This document shows positions 24,664-33,067 of a stretch of 64,000 nt of DNA, piece by piece. Position 1 is the stretch's first letter; each line of letters opens with the position of its first letter. The notes below the pieces were generated by a model that was not told the DNA's origin, did not search any database, and worked only from the letters and a program-made list of their open reading frames with translations. Where the stretch lies: contig CAYWIT010000003.1 in assembly GCA_964458415.1 (NCBI GenBank), positions 62,001 through 126,000 of the forward strand, given 5' to 3'. The DNA comes from CAYWIT01 sp964458415. GTDB taxonomy: Bacteria; Pseudomonadota; Alphaproteobacteria; Micavibrionales; UBA2020. The position numbers and the translations under genes are program-made.

Positions 24664-25422
24664 TTATATTTCTTCTCGTGTTACACGCGCGATGGTCAGA
24701 ACATAAACGTTTCCAGCTCCCGCATCTTTTAATGTGCGCGTGCAGGCGTCAAGCGTGGCGCCACTGGTAAAGACATCGTCAATCAGCAGGATATTTTTGT
24801 TTTTAATCCTTGCCGCGTGGCGCGGGGAAACAAGGAAGGCATTCTTCACGTTGTCATTGCGCTCTTTTCGGTTGAGGCCCTTTTGTGGCGGGGTGAATTT
24901 TTCCCGCAGGAGGGTATCGGGGGCATAGAGTTTTCCGCTATGCCGCGCAAGGGCCTGCGCCAGTAGGGCGGACTGGTTAAAACGCCGTGACCAGAGCCGT
25001 TTGCGGTGCAGGGGAACGGGAAGGATAATATCGCTTTCTGCAATCAGCTCGGCCCCGGCGCGTTCCATCCAAGGCAGGAAGGTATGGATGGAATGCAGGC
25101 GGTCGCCATATTTGAAGTTCAATATGATTTTGCGACTGGCATCGTTGTAAATGACGCATGACCGCGCCTTGTCAAAGCGCGGTTCATGGTCAAGGCAACT
25201 TGCACAGAGGCCGCCCACAGCCATAGGCAGGGAAAAAGGCAGGCCGCAGACTGCGCACATCGGATTGTCGATAAAAACGAGCTCTGACCAGAATTTCGGA
25301 CTGATCATGCCTTGTTTATCAACGATTTCTCCGGTCGCAATGCAGCGCGGCGGCAGCAGGATATCAAGCGCCTGATGCAGGACGGCGCCGAGGAGCGCAG
25401 GGGCTTTCGTTTCTTTTGACAT
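24664..25422 (-). CDS. ComF-family phosphoribosyltransferase-like protein
   Basis: A 252-residue ComF/GntX-type protein. The N-terminal part carries the four-Cys treble-clef zinc motif (LPPRC..., CAVCGLPF, CASC). The C-terminal part is a type I phosphoribosyltransferase fold with LIDDVFTSGATLDAC as the PRPP loop. ComF acts in DNA uptake in competent bacteria, but many carriers are not known to be competent, so the role here is open. It sits in the usual alphaproteobacterial neighbourhood of an NDUFAF5-like methyltransferase. Confidence 0.9.
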   Translation of the reverse strand: MSKETKAPALLGAVLHQALDILLPPRCIATGEIVDKQGMISPKFWSELVFIDNPMCAVCGLPFSLPMAVGGLCASCLDHEPRFDKARSCVIYNDASRKIILNFKYGDRLHSIHTFLPWMERAGAELIAESDIILPVPLHRKRLWSRRFNQSALLAQALARHSGKLYAPDTLLREKFTPPQKGLNRKERNDNVKNAFLVSPRHAARIKNKNILLIDDVFTSGATLDACTRTLKDAGAGNVYVLTIARVTREEI

Positions 25423-25592
25423 AGGCAGAATCTATAGGGAAGTGCGGTAAAATCAACACGAAATAAAATTTCACATGAGCGCTTGATTTTACGTATTTTT
25501 TATTATAATATTACCCACTGCGCGAGATGGTAGAGAAAACGACGCTGTATACGTTATAATGTGAGGATATGCTCTGTTTTTAGAGAGTGATC

Positions 25593-28340
25593 GTGTCAAA
25601 AGTAGATAGAACAGATATCGACGAGCAAATCGCCGCGAGTATCCGGAATTTTTCCGCACTTGCAAAGGGGGAGGTTGCGCGTGAGCGTCTGGTCATCGAA
25701 ATGCCCGAGTTCATCCAGAAAAAAGCGCAGCTGATTTCTGCCCACTTCCTGCTGCCGGCGGGATCGCGCATTGTGGATATGGGCTGCGAAAATGGCGAGG
25801 TGACGTATATGCTCGCCGCGTTGAACCCGCGGGTCGAGGTGATCGGCATTGACAGTGACCCCAAGGCCATTTCTTTTGCGCGGCGCAATTATCGCCTGCC
25901 GAATTTGTCGTTTCGCCAGACGGATATTTCCATCCCCGATCTTGAAGATGAGTCTGTTGACGGCATTATCAATTCGAATGTCCTGCACCATGTGTATTCG
26001 GGGGCGGGGTATAATCCGGAAGAGGTGACGGCCCTTCTTGAAAAGCAGATGCAGAAGCTGAAAGTCGGCGGCACCATGCTGATCCGCGACTACGTCATGC
26101 CGCCGCCGGATGAATTCGTTTTGCTGGAATTGCCCAATGTGCCAAGCCAGGGCAGCGATCCGGAGAGTTTGTCCGATGCTGATCTGCTGGTGTCGTTCTC
26201 GCAGTCGGCGCGGCCTATGGTCAGCGGTTGCGAAGGTTTTTTCATTGAAGAGGTTATGCCGCAGCGGGAAGGAACGCGGCTTTTCCGTCTGCCGCATAAA
26301 TGGGCCAAGGAATTCATTCACCGCAAAGATTATCGGGCGCATTGGAAAAGCGAGCTGAAGGAGGAATACACTTTTTATACCTGGCAGGATTACCGGCGTG
26401 AATTCGCCAGACTGGGCATGCGCATGGTCTATTCGGCACCGCACTGGAACCAGTGGGTGGTCAATCATTGCTTCAAGGGGCGCTTCCAGCTTTATACCGA
26501 GGATAGTGTTCCCTTGCCGCCGCCGCCGACGAATTACTTTATCGTGTCGCAGAAAGTGGCGGATCGGCAAAGCCTTATTCTGGAGGAACGGCGCCCGTCG
26601 CAAAAACCGGTTGGCGATTTGCAGATCATGGTCGTGCGCGACAAGGCCTCCGGAGCGATACACGAGCTGGTCAAGCGTCCGGGCGAATACTGCGATATTG
26701 TTCCTTACCGGATCACGCCGGATAACCGTCTTGTCATCTATGTGCGGAGCGGCTATCCGCGCCCGCTGGTTAATGCCGTCATGCGGGGCAGTTATAATCT
26801 CGACGGTAAAAAATGGTCCGGACATCTGATCGAGCCGATCACGATGGATACGGTCAGCATGACGGATGATATCGATGAAAACCGGACAATGATTTTCAAT
26901 TATGTCCGGGGCTATGCGGCCCTGCGCCCCAAGAGCGAGGAAAGCTGGTATGTCGGTGATACTTATTTTCCGTCGCCGGACAGGATTGATGAAGCGATCG
27001 AGCCTGTTTTTGTTGAAGTGGAAAATCCGCAGAAAACTGTCTGGCCTATCAGCGAAGACCGCGAAGTGGCTTTTACCGAGATCGGCACGATCACGGAACT
27101 GGATGCCACGGACATTATTCTGGCGTCGCAAGTAGGGCTTTTACCGGAGCCGCGGCTGGAGCTGCATGTTTTTGATCTGATGTCGCGCTATAATATTCCT
27201 TTCCCGCGCTGGATCGGCGAAGTCATGCCAAAAATGCCGGGTCAGCCGGTCAAGGTGCATGATCCCGAAGATTTATTGAAGGAAGTCGAGCCGACGGAAT
27301 TTGAAGAAGAGAAGAAAGGGGCGGTTCATCTTCGTCCTGTCAAATCCGTTTTTGTGGAGGAGGGGCGTGTGGGCCGCGCCACGCGCGGCCTTTCGGCGCA
27401 GGACATCGAGTTTGTCGTCACGGATGATGGCATCGAGAATATTGCCGTGGTTATTCCCATTTCGCGCGATTGGGACAATAATCTGCTTGTCGCGCTGGAG
27501 CCCAAAATCCTGCCTGTGCCGAACCGTCTGGGGGGCGATGGTGCCATGTTGAATGCGCCAAGCTTTGTTTTACCGCGTGATATCCGGACGGTTGATGACG
27601 CCAAGATTTTTATCGCTGATAAATTCAGGGTTCCGGTCGAACAGGTGGGAAAACTGGGGGAAAGTTATTTTACCCATACAGGGGTTACGCCGCAGCGTGT
27701 TTATCCCTTTATTGTTTCTTCTCCGGCCGATGCGGGAACGGGGCCGAAGTGGCGCTATGCGATGGTCAAGCGGCTATGGCGGCTTTGGGGCTTTACGCGC
27801 TTCAGCGGGACTTTGCTCAAGATGCTGGCGCGCACGCAGATGATGATGGGGGACAACCATGATATGTCGCTTAGCCGCAGCCCGGTCAATCTGAAGTCCA
27901 AGGGTTTTAATCTCTCTACCGAAAAAATTGCGGTTGAAGCGAAGGATGTCAGTTATTCTGCGGTGCCCTCGCGGGTGCTTGGCCAGCGTGGCGGCGCGGC
28001 AGGGGGCGGCGGTGCGGCGCCTGTGGCACGGCCTGTCATAGCAGAGGAAATCACGGCGCCTGCGGTAACGCCGGATGTGCTGGAGCAAAATAAACTTGCA
28101 CAATCCATCATCGAGGGCTTGATGATGCCCCGCGTCGGGAAGCGGTTGAGCCAGAGCTATGCGCAGGCGATGGACTGGATCAAGGGCGAAAAGGACGATA
28201 TTCAGATGAAGGAAACCGCTTCGACCAGCCAGATTAAAAAAGATGCGGATGAAATCGACGCAGGCCTCAAGGCCCTGAAAGCCGACAAGCCGGTTCTGGA
28301 GCCGCTCCCCCCCGATCCGCACCATCGCGGACGGCGGTAG
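25593..28340 (+). CDS. Large methyltransferase protein with two Nudix-like regions
   Basis: About 915 residues. Residues about 35-165 are a class I SAM methyltransferase (RIVDMGCENGEVTYMLA, EVIGIDSDPKAI, NVLHHVYSG). Two later regions, about 340-480 and 585-710, resemble Nudix beta-sandwiches. The first has NRLVIYVRSGYPRPL and GDTYFPSPDRIDEAIEPVFVEV; the second has AVVIPISRDWDNNLLVAL and GESYFTHTGVTPQRVYPFIV. Neither has the REXXEEXG catalytic helix. The C-terminus (about 780-915) is low-complexity and charged. The start is either GTG at 25587 or, preferred here, GTG at 25593 behind AGAGAG. The next gene begins 6 bp downstream. I do not recognise the full architecture; function is unknown. Confidence 0.8.
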   Translation: MSKVDRTDIDEQIAASIRNFSALAKGEVARERLVIEMPEFIQKKAQLISAHFLLPAGSRIVDMGCENGEVTYMLAALNPRVEVIGIDSDPKAISFARRNYRLPNLSFRQTDISIPDLEDESVDGIINSNVLHHVYSGAGYNPEEVTALLEKQMQKLKVGGTMLIRDYVMPPPDEFVLLELPNVPSQGSDPESLSDADLLVSFSQSARPMVSGCEGFFIEEVMPQREGTRLFRLPHKWAKEFIHRKDYRAHWKSELKEEYTFYTWQDYRREFARLGMRMVYSAPHWNQWVVNHCFKGRFQLYTEDSVPLPPPPTNYFIVSQKVADRQSLILEERRPSQKPVGDLQIMVVRDKASGAIHELVKRPGEYCDIVPYRITPDNRLVIYVRSGYPRPLVNAVMRGSYNLDGKKWSGHLIEPITMDTVSMTDDIDENRTMIFNYVRGYAALRPKSEESWYVGDTYFPSPDRIDEAIEPVFVEVENPQKTVWPISEDREVAFTEIGTITELDATDIILASQVGLLPEPRLELHVFDLMSRYNIPFPRWIGEVMPKMPGQPVKVHDPEDLLKEVEPTEFEEEKKGAVHLRPVKSVFVEEGRVGRATRGLSAQDIEFVVTDDGIENIAVVIPISRDWDNNLLVALEPKILPVPNRLGGDGAMLNAPSFVLPRDIRTVDDAKIFIADKFRVPVEQVGKLGESYFTHTGVTPQRVYPFIVSSPADAGTGPKWRYAMVKRLWRLWGFTRFSGTLLKMLARTQMMMGDNHDMSLSRSPVNLKSKGFNLSTEKIAVEAKDVSYSAVPSRVLGQRGGAAGGGGAAPVARPVIAEEITAPAVTPDVLEQNKLAQSIIEGLMMPRVGKRLSQSYAQAMDWIKGEKDDIQMKETASTSQIKKDADEIDAGLKALKADKPVLEPLPPDPHHRGRR

Positions 28341-28346
28341 TTACAG

Positions 28347-29225
28347 ATGAATGCCGTTTTTGATCGCTCTTTGCTGCGCTTGCGTCGGGATCGCGCTGCC
28401 GCGGATATTCTTCAATATGACTTTTTGTTTCGTGAAGTCGCGGAGCGCCTTCTGGATCGCCTGACCATTGTACGGAAAGATTTTCCGGTCATTCTCGATC
28501 TGGGCGGCGGGCATGGCGTGCTGTCTGAAAAGCTGCGGCAGCGTTCCGGAACGGAATATGTTGTTACATCGGATTTATCCCCGGCCATGGTCAAGCAGTC
28601 TTCCGGCCCCGCCCTTGTTGCCGACGAGGAATACCTGCCGTTTGCAAACGGAAGTCTGGATGCCGTTATCAGCAATCTGGCGCTGCACTGGACGAACGAC
28701 CTGCCGGGGGCTTTGACGCAGGTCTTCCGCGCACTGAAGCCGGACGGCCTTTTTCTGGCGGCGGTGATGGGCGGACAAAGCCTGAAAGAATTGCGCGATA
28801 GCCTGATGACGGCGGAATTGAAGGTGACGGGCGGGGTCAGCCCGCGGGTATCGCCACTGATTGACTTGCGCGATATGGGCGCTTTGCTGCAACGGGCGGG
28901 TTTCGCGCTTCCTGTTGTTGACGGGGAGATTATCACGGCGGATTATAGCCATCCTTTGAAACTGATGCATGATCTGCGGGGAATGGCCGCCAGCAATGCC
29001 GTTTTGCAGCGGCTCCGGATACCGACGCGCCGCGCCGTGATCATGGAGGCCGCAAGGCTCTATCAGGAGAAATACGGGGATAAAGCAGGCCGTGTGCCTG
29101 CCACGTTCGAGATTATCTATGCCATAGGCTGGGTACCGCATGCAAGCCAGCAACAGCCGCTCCAGCCGGGCAGCGCCAAACTGCGTCTGGCAACGGCATT
29201 GGGGGCAAAGGAAATTAAGGCCTGA
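28347..29225 (+). CDS. SAM-dependent methyltransferase, BioC/NDUFAF5-like
   Basis: A 292-residue class I methyltransferase-like protein: ILDLGGGHGVLSEKLRQR (motif I), TSDLSPAMVKQ, AVISNLALHWTNDLPGALTQVFRALKPDGLFLAAVMGG. The body matches the alphaproteobacterial relatives of NDUFAF5, the factor that hydroxylates an Arg of a complex I subunit, and more distantly BioC. It lies 6 bp after the large methyltransferase/Nudix-like gene, close to comF. The 3' end overlaps ubiG on the other strand by 11 bp. Substrate cannot be read from the sequence. Confidence 0.85.
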   Translation: MNAVFDRSLLRLRRDRAAADILQYDFLFREVAERLLDRLTIVRKDFPVILDLGGGHGVLSEKLRQRSGTEYVVTSDLSPAMVKQSSGPALVADEEYLPFANGSLDAVISNLALHWTNDLPGALTQVFRALKPDGLFLAAVMGGQSLKELRDSLMTAELKVTGGVSPRVSPLIDLRDMGALLQRAGFALPVVDGEIITADYSHPLKLMHDLRGMAASNAVLQRLRIPTRRAVIMEAARLYQEKYGDKAGRVPATFEIIYAIGWVPHASQQQPLQPGSAKLRLATALGAKEIKA

Positions 29226-29988
29226 TTGCGGTTAAAAAGTAATTCACGCCCATGTCTTTTTTGCTGATGGCGAAGTTTCCGGTGAGCGGATGAAAAACGA
29301 GGCCGGAGACGTCCGTTGTTGCCATTCCGTATTTTTCAAGCAACATTGCAATCTCGCCCGGCTTCATAAATTTTTTCCAGTCGTGCGTACCTGCGGGCAG
29401 CCAGCGCAGGATATGTTCGGCGGCGACAATTCCCAGCAGAAATGATTTTGGCGTGCGGTTGAGGGTGGAGAGGATGAGCATGCCCCCGGGCCGGACCAAT
29501 GCGGCGCAGGATTTCAAAAACAGCTCAGGATTGGCGACGTGTTCGATAATTTCAAGAGCCAGTACGACATCGAAGGTTTCTCCCTTCGCGGCAAGGCTTT
29601 CTGCGGTCGTGTTCAGATAGCGGATTTTCAGACCCTGCTTTTCAGCGTGTTGCCCCGCAATGCGGATATTTTCTTCTCCGGCGTCAATGCCCGTCACTTG
29701 CGCTCCCAAACGGCAGAGCGGTTCCGTGATCAGGCCGCCCCCGCAGCCGATATCGGCAATGCGGAGCCCCTTGAGGTCCTGTAACGGGCGGGCGGGGCGC
29801 TCAAAGGTTGTTGTGATCTGTCCCTTGATATAGCCAAGGCGTGCAGGGTTCATGCGATGCAGCGGCGCCATGGGCCCTGATTCATCCCACCATTGCAATC
29901 CCAGCGCATCAAAGCGGCGAATCTCCGCAGCATTTTTTGTGCTTTCCTGTGCGGCGTCTGAAATTATTTTTTGCTTTTTTGCGACCAT
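29215..29988 (-). CDS. ubiG: Ubiquinone O-methyltransferase UbiG
   Basis: A 257-residue class I methyltransferase that performs both O-methylations of ubiquinone synthesis. Diagnostic segments are EIRRFDALGLQWWDESGPMAPLHRMNPARLGYI, LRIADIGCGGGLITEPLCRLGAQVTGIDA, VLALEIIEHVANPELFL, GGMLILSTLNRTPKSFLLGIVAAEHILRWLPAGTHDW and GLVFHPLTGNF. I take the ATG at 29988. A GTG five codons upstream (30003) is possible; neither has a clear Shine-Dalgarno sequence. It is divergent from the unknown trio and shares its 146-161 bp control region. Confidence 0.95.
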   Translation of the reverse strand: MVAKKQKIISDAAQESTKNAAEIRRFDALGLQWWDESGPMAPLHRMNPARLGYIKGQITTTFERPARPLQDLKGLRIADIGCGGGLITEPLCRLGAQVTGIDAGEENIRIAGQHAEKQGLKIRYLNTTAESLAAKGETFDVVLALEIIEHVANPELFLKSCAALVRPGGMLILSTLNRTPKSFLLGIVAAEHILRWLPAGTHDWKKFMKPGEIAMLLEKYGMATTDVSGLVFHPLTGNFAISKKDMGVNYFLTAIRP

Positions 29989-30054
29989 TTTTGCGTTCTG
30001 CACCGTTTCTACAAGTCTGTTTTTAAATGTTTTTATACGGAAAGCAACAGCTTC

Positions 30055-30069
30055 TTAACAAGGGGTTAA
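30055..30069. promoter_or_regulatory. CtrA-consensus box upstream of the unknown trio
   Basis: TTAA-CAAGGGG-TTAA fits the CtrA recognition sequence TTAA-N7-TTAA exactly. It lies 81-95 bp upstream of the ATG at 30150 and about 70 bp upstream of ubiG on the other strand. The site suggests cell-cycle or motility-linked control of the three unknown genes. CtrA itself is not in the window. Confidence 0.5.
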
Positions 30070-30149
30070 TAGCATAATTCATTTACTTAACTTATTTTTC
30101 ATAGGTGTCGCGTAATCTCTGAACTGGGGAATACAGGGGAGACGATGCG

Positions 30150-30818
30150 ATGAAATGGGGTTTTAACGGCGCTGCAGACAGGGATAACACAACAGTTACG
30201 ACAATTGATGCCCTGCGTGATCAGGTTACGAAAAGACTGGAGGCTTCCTACAAGAAGCTTGATGCCAAGGGGGTCAGTGCCAGCTTTTCCCGTTCTGCCC
30301 GTGCCGGGGGGGATGCGGTCGGCGATATGGGATTGATCGGCAGCCTGATTGCCGGATCCTTGTTCTGGGGGTCTTTCCTGCAAGGGCTGGAGGCGACCGT
30401 GGAACAGCAGATTGGCGAGACCTCTGCCTTTGACACGATGAATGATCCGTTTTTGTGCGCCGTTCTTGACGGGGCAAGCCTGGTCTGGGATGACAAGGCG
30501 AACAATAACCGCAGCCGCAAAATGAGCGGCTATCCGCAGGGCCGCCGCAAGGCTTATCAGGGTGATGCGGTGATCAACAAGAAATTCAATCTGGTCGCAG
30601 CAAACCAGAATACGCGCCATTCCTATGATACACAGGCAGAAATCGCTTGCATGTTCGAGTTGCTGGATATTCTGGCCCGTCTGGAAGATCAGGGGGTTCA
30701 GATGATCCGGTTGCCAAACAAGAGTCCTGTTTATGACGAACTGAAATCCGTTAATAAAGGCTTGTTTCAGGCAGGCGCGGTTATGACTTACGCAATGCCG
30801 ATGCGTAAGATGGCATAA
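30150..30818 (+). CDS. Unknown protein, first gene of a three-gene cluster
   Basis: A 222-residue protein without recognised domain. Residues 14-45 are helical and charged (TTVTTIDALRDQVTKRLEASYKKL). A Gly-rich hydrophobic patch follows at about 58-80 (GDMGLIGSLIAGSLFWGSFLQGLE), too polar for a confident membrane helix. The middle part is basic and Asn/Arg-rich (NNNRSRKMSGYPQGRRK). GGGGAGACGATGCG precedes the ATG. A CtrA-like box lies upstream. The next gene follows after 70 bp in the same direction. No signal peptide. Confidence 0.7.
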   Translation: MKWGFNGAADRDNTTVTTIDALRDQVTKRLEASYKKLDAKGVSASFSRSARAGGDAVGDMGLIGSLIAGSLFWGSFLQGLEATVEQQIGETSAFDTMNDPFLCAVLDGASLVWDDKANNNRSRKMSGYPQGRRKAYQGDAVINKKFNLVAANQNTRHSYDTQAEIACMFELLDILARLEDQGVQMIRLPNKSPVYDELKSVNKGLFQAGAVMTYAMPMRKMA

Positions 30819-30888
30819 ACAATAAACAGCTGATGGATTGCATCAAAATCGCTCTCATGGCATTCTCTAGTCGGGAGAGGTTTGTTAA

Positions 30889-31731
30889 ATGCATGACTTC
30901 AGCGCGACATTGGTGCGTGAAAAAATTGTTTTTACCGCAGATGGGAGTTCTCCGGAAGATGTGGAGAGCACGGTTATCCGGAGTAACCGGATATCTCTGA
31001 ATCTGGACATTGGGGGAAGAGTAGAAAAAATTGCTGTGCGCGCGCAAACGATGCACACCACTCTTTATGTCGCGAGCAAGCTTGTTTACAGCTTTTTCAG
31101 AAATGGCTTTTTTACGAGCCGTGAAGCGCCTTATGATTGGGCCGCGATGTGGGAATCCGTTATTTCCGGCTATGAAAGCGAGCAAAACCCGAATGTCTGG
31201 GCTGCGGTTTATATAAACGGCAAGCCGGCATTCTCGACGACAAAGTCGCCGTTTGTCGATATTGTCGAAACCTGCGCCGTGCTGACAGAGGATAATTATG
31301 ATGCGACGATGGGGGTTGCGGAAACCTTTATGAAGAAGGCCGGAAAAGCCGTCAATGTCAATCACGCCTCTAACGTCGCGGCTGTTTTTACGGACACTGC
31401 TGACTCGATGCGTTGCGCCATCATTCACCGTGCCGATGGTCATGATACGGTTCTCAGCTACACGGCGGATGGCGGGTCGAAAGATAACCGTATTCATCAG
31501 GCTATGAATGTGACCGGACAGCTTCTGGAAGGAATGAACCTGAGTTTTCTCGTTGACAAACTGAAAGGGCAGCTGCGGCGGGGCGAGATATTAAAAATCT
31601 CTCCGGAGGCAAGGCTGCTGCGCGCGGCGACAGCCCGGTTGACATTTTTAGATAAAGGCATAGCCTCTTTTGAAGGCGTCTACAGCGTGAAATACAGGCC
31701 GGAAAAACCGGTATTTTTTCACAGCGTATAA
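30889..31731 (+). CDS. Unknown protein, second gene of a three-gene cluster
   Basis: A 280-residue predicted soluble protein with no recognised domain. The N-terminal 60 residues look beta-rich (SATLVREKIVFTADGSSPEDVES, ISLNLDIGGRVEKIAV). The middle is alternating (VWAAVYINGKPAFSTTKSPFVDIVETCAVL, AAVFTDTADSMRCAIIHRADGHD). The C-terminus has amphipathic helices (LLEGMNLSFLVDKLKGQLRRGE). No membrane segment or signal peptide. It has GAGAGG upstream and is followed 19 bp later by the third unknown gene, consistent with an operon. Confidence 0.7.
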   Translation: MHDFSATLVREKIVFTADGSSPEDVESTVIRSNRISLNLDIGGRVEKIAVRAQTMHTTLYVASKLVYSFFRNGFFTSREAPYDWAAMWESVISGYESEQNPNVWAAVYINGKPAFSTTKSPFVDIVETCAVLTEDNYDATMGVAETFMKKAGKAVNVNHASNVAAVFTDTADSMRCAIIHRADGHDTVLSYTADGGSKDNRIHQAMNVTGQLLEGMNLSFLVDKLKGQLRRGEILKISPEARLLRAATARLTFLDKGIASFEGVYSVKYRPEKPVFFHSV

Positions 31732-31750
31732 AGTATATAGCGGAGGAAGC

Positions 31751-32347
31751 ATGGATCAGTCTGATCTGGAGAAATTTGTTAAAATGATGGCGTCCGAAAA
31801 TGATATTGACGCGGTCATGGGGTTGCGCGGGTTACAGGCGGCCTGTCGCGCATCGGGCGTCGGCCTGGACGCTTTGCTCTCTTTTGCCGTGCAAAATCTG
31901 GGAGCCATTAAAAAAGAGGGGATGACGTTTGATAATGTCGCCGCGACGCCGGCAAAGTCTGCTGCATCGGCCCCTGTCAGTGTTTCCGGCATGCCGCAAT
32001 GCCGGATGCCAAAGCCGGGATATGTCGAGATTATTGCGCCCGGCCAAACGCAGGGGGAGCAGGTACAGTTACCGGGCGCTTCGGCAGCCGAGGCGGAAAC
32101 CATTGCTTCCAATCTCAAGGATGCTCTGGTTGCGGCGATCATCAACAAGAGCCGGTTTAAACTGAAACTTCTGGATATCAAGAATAATCGCGGTGAAATC
32201 GTCGAGACGGTGTTGCAGGCCGAATATGACCGGCAGGGAATGACCCCCTTGCGCGTGTGGGTTAATATACGCGGGGAGGTTGCTGCTCTGGCAACCGTGC
32301 TGCGCAAGACGGTTTCCAACAGTCTTCCCGATCTGGTCGCAGCCTAG
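31751..32347 (+). CDS. Unknown protein, third gene of a three-gene cluster
   Basis: A 198-residue protein. The N-terminal 55 residues form acidic helices (DLEKFVKMMASENDIDAVMGLRGLQAACRASGVGLDALLSFAVQNL). An Ala/Ser/Pro linker follows, then a compact C-terminal domain (PKPGYVEIIAPGQTQGEQVQLPG, ALVAAIINKSRFKLKLLDIKNNRGEIVE, VWVNIRGEVAALATVLRKTV). CGGAGGAAGC gives a strong ribosome site. No known family. Its stop overlaps the convergent O-methyltransferase stop by four bases. Confidence 0.7.
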   Translation: MDQSDLEKFVKMMASENDIDAVMGLRGLQAACRASGVGLDALLSFAVQNLGAIKKEGMTFDNVAATPAKSAASAPVSVSGMPQCRMPKPGYVEIIAPGQTQGEQVQLPGASAAEAETIASNLKDALVAAIINKSRFKLKLLDIKNNRGEIVETVLQAEYDRQGMTPLRVWVNIRGEVAALATVLRKTVSNSLPDLVAA

Positions 32348-32997
32348 AATTCCTTGATGGCGATGGTCATGCCCTCAACAGTGGGGAGCAGGACAGCGGT
32401 GTATTTTTCAGGATTAGCAAGGCGCAAATTGAATGCGCGCATCGCATCGCGTGCCGTTGGCCTGACACGGGGCGGCAATGTTTCCTGCCAGACGGCGTCA
32501 AAAAGAAATGTGTTATCCGCAATGATCAGCCCGCCCTTCCGGACATGGGTTTCCGCCCAGTCGAGGTAATGCGTGTAATGCAATTTGTCAGCATCAATAA
32601 AAACAAGGTCAAAAGGGCCTTCTTTTTCAAGCGTCGGTAAAATCTGAAGGGCATTGCCATGGCAGAGTGTGATTTTTCCGCGCCCCGTGAGGGGGGAGAG
32701 ATTTGCGCGGGCGCGTTCAAAGCGCCGGTCATCTTTTTCAATGGTCCAGAGGTGGCCGGATTCCGGCAAGACTGCTGCCATCCAGGCCGATGCATAGCCG
32801 CCGAGTGTACCGATTTCGATGATCTTCTTTGCTCCGGAGAGCCGGATCAGGAGTTGCAGGAGTTTTCCTTCTTCCGGATAAACGCTGATCTGGTCATTGG
32901 GGTCTGTCAGGCTGGCGCGGATTTGCCGCAACAGGGCGCTTTCCGGGGCGAACAGGTCGCGGATATAGTCAAGACGGTTCTGGTGCGGTGCGGGCAT
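32344..32997 (-). CDS. SAM-dependent O-methyltransferase, CCoAOMT-like
   Basis: A 217-residue class I methyltransferase of the caffeoyl-CoA O-methyltransferase/YrrM group: KIIEIGTLGGYASAWMAAVLPESGHLWTIEKDDRRFERA, GPFDLVFIDADKLHYTHYLDWAE with the metal-binding Asp, and GGLIIADNTFLFDAVW. The ATG at 32997 follows GGAA; the longer frame to 33168 runs into the divergent rlmI and is not family-like. Divalent-metal-dependent catechol-type methylation is likely, but the substrate is unknown. Start-to-start distance to rlmI is 70 bp, a shared divergent promoter. Confidence 0.88.
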   Translation of the reverse strand: MPAPHQNRLDYIRDLFAPESALLRQIRASLTDPNDQISVYPEEGKLLQLLIRLSGAKKIIEIGTLGGYASAWMAAVLPESGHLWTIEKDDRRFERARANLSPLTGRGKITLCHGNALQILPTLEKEGPFDLVFIDADKLHYTHYLDWAETHVRKGGLIIADNTFLFDAVWQETLPPRVRPTARDAMRAFNLRLANPEKYTAVLLPTVEGMTIAIKEF

Positions 32998-33067
32998 GGT
33001 AAATTCCTTGCTTGCGGAACAACTGCATTGTACAAATGTATAGCAAATATACAGGAAGAGATGAAAC

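Noticed and set aside
25483..25509. Promoter TTGATT / TATAAT ahead of the methyltransferase/Nudix-like gene
   Set aside because: Spacing is only 15 bp and several other AT-rich candidates exist nearby, so no single one can be chosen.
25596..27131. Minus-strand frame of 511 residues opposite the methyltransferase/Nudix-like gene
   Set aside because: Composition (Arg, His, Ile, Asn) is that of an antisense shadow and no domain is visible.
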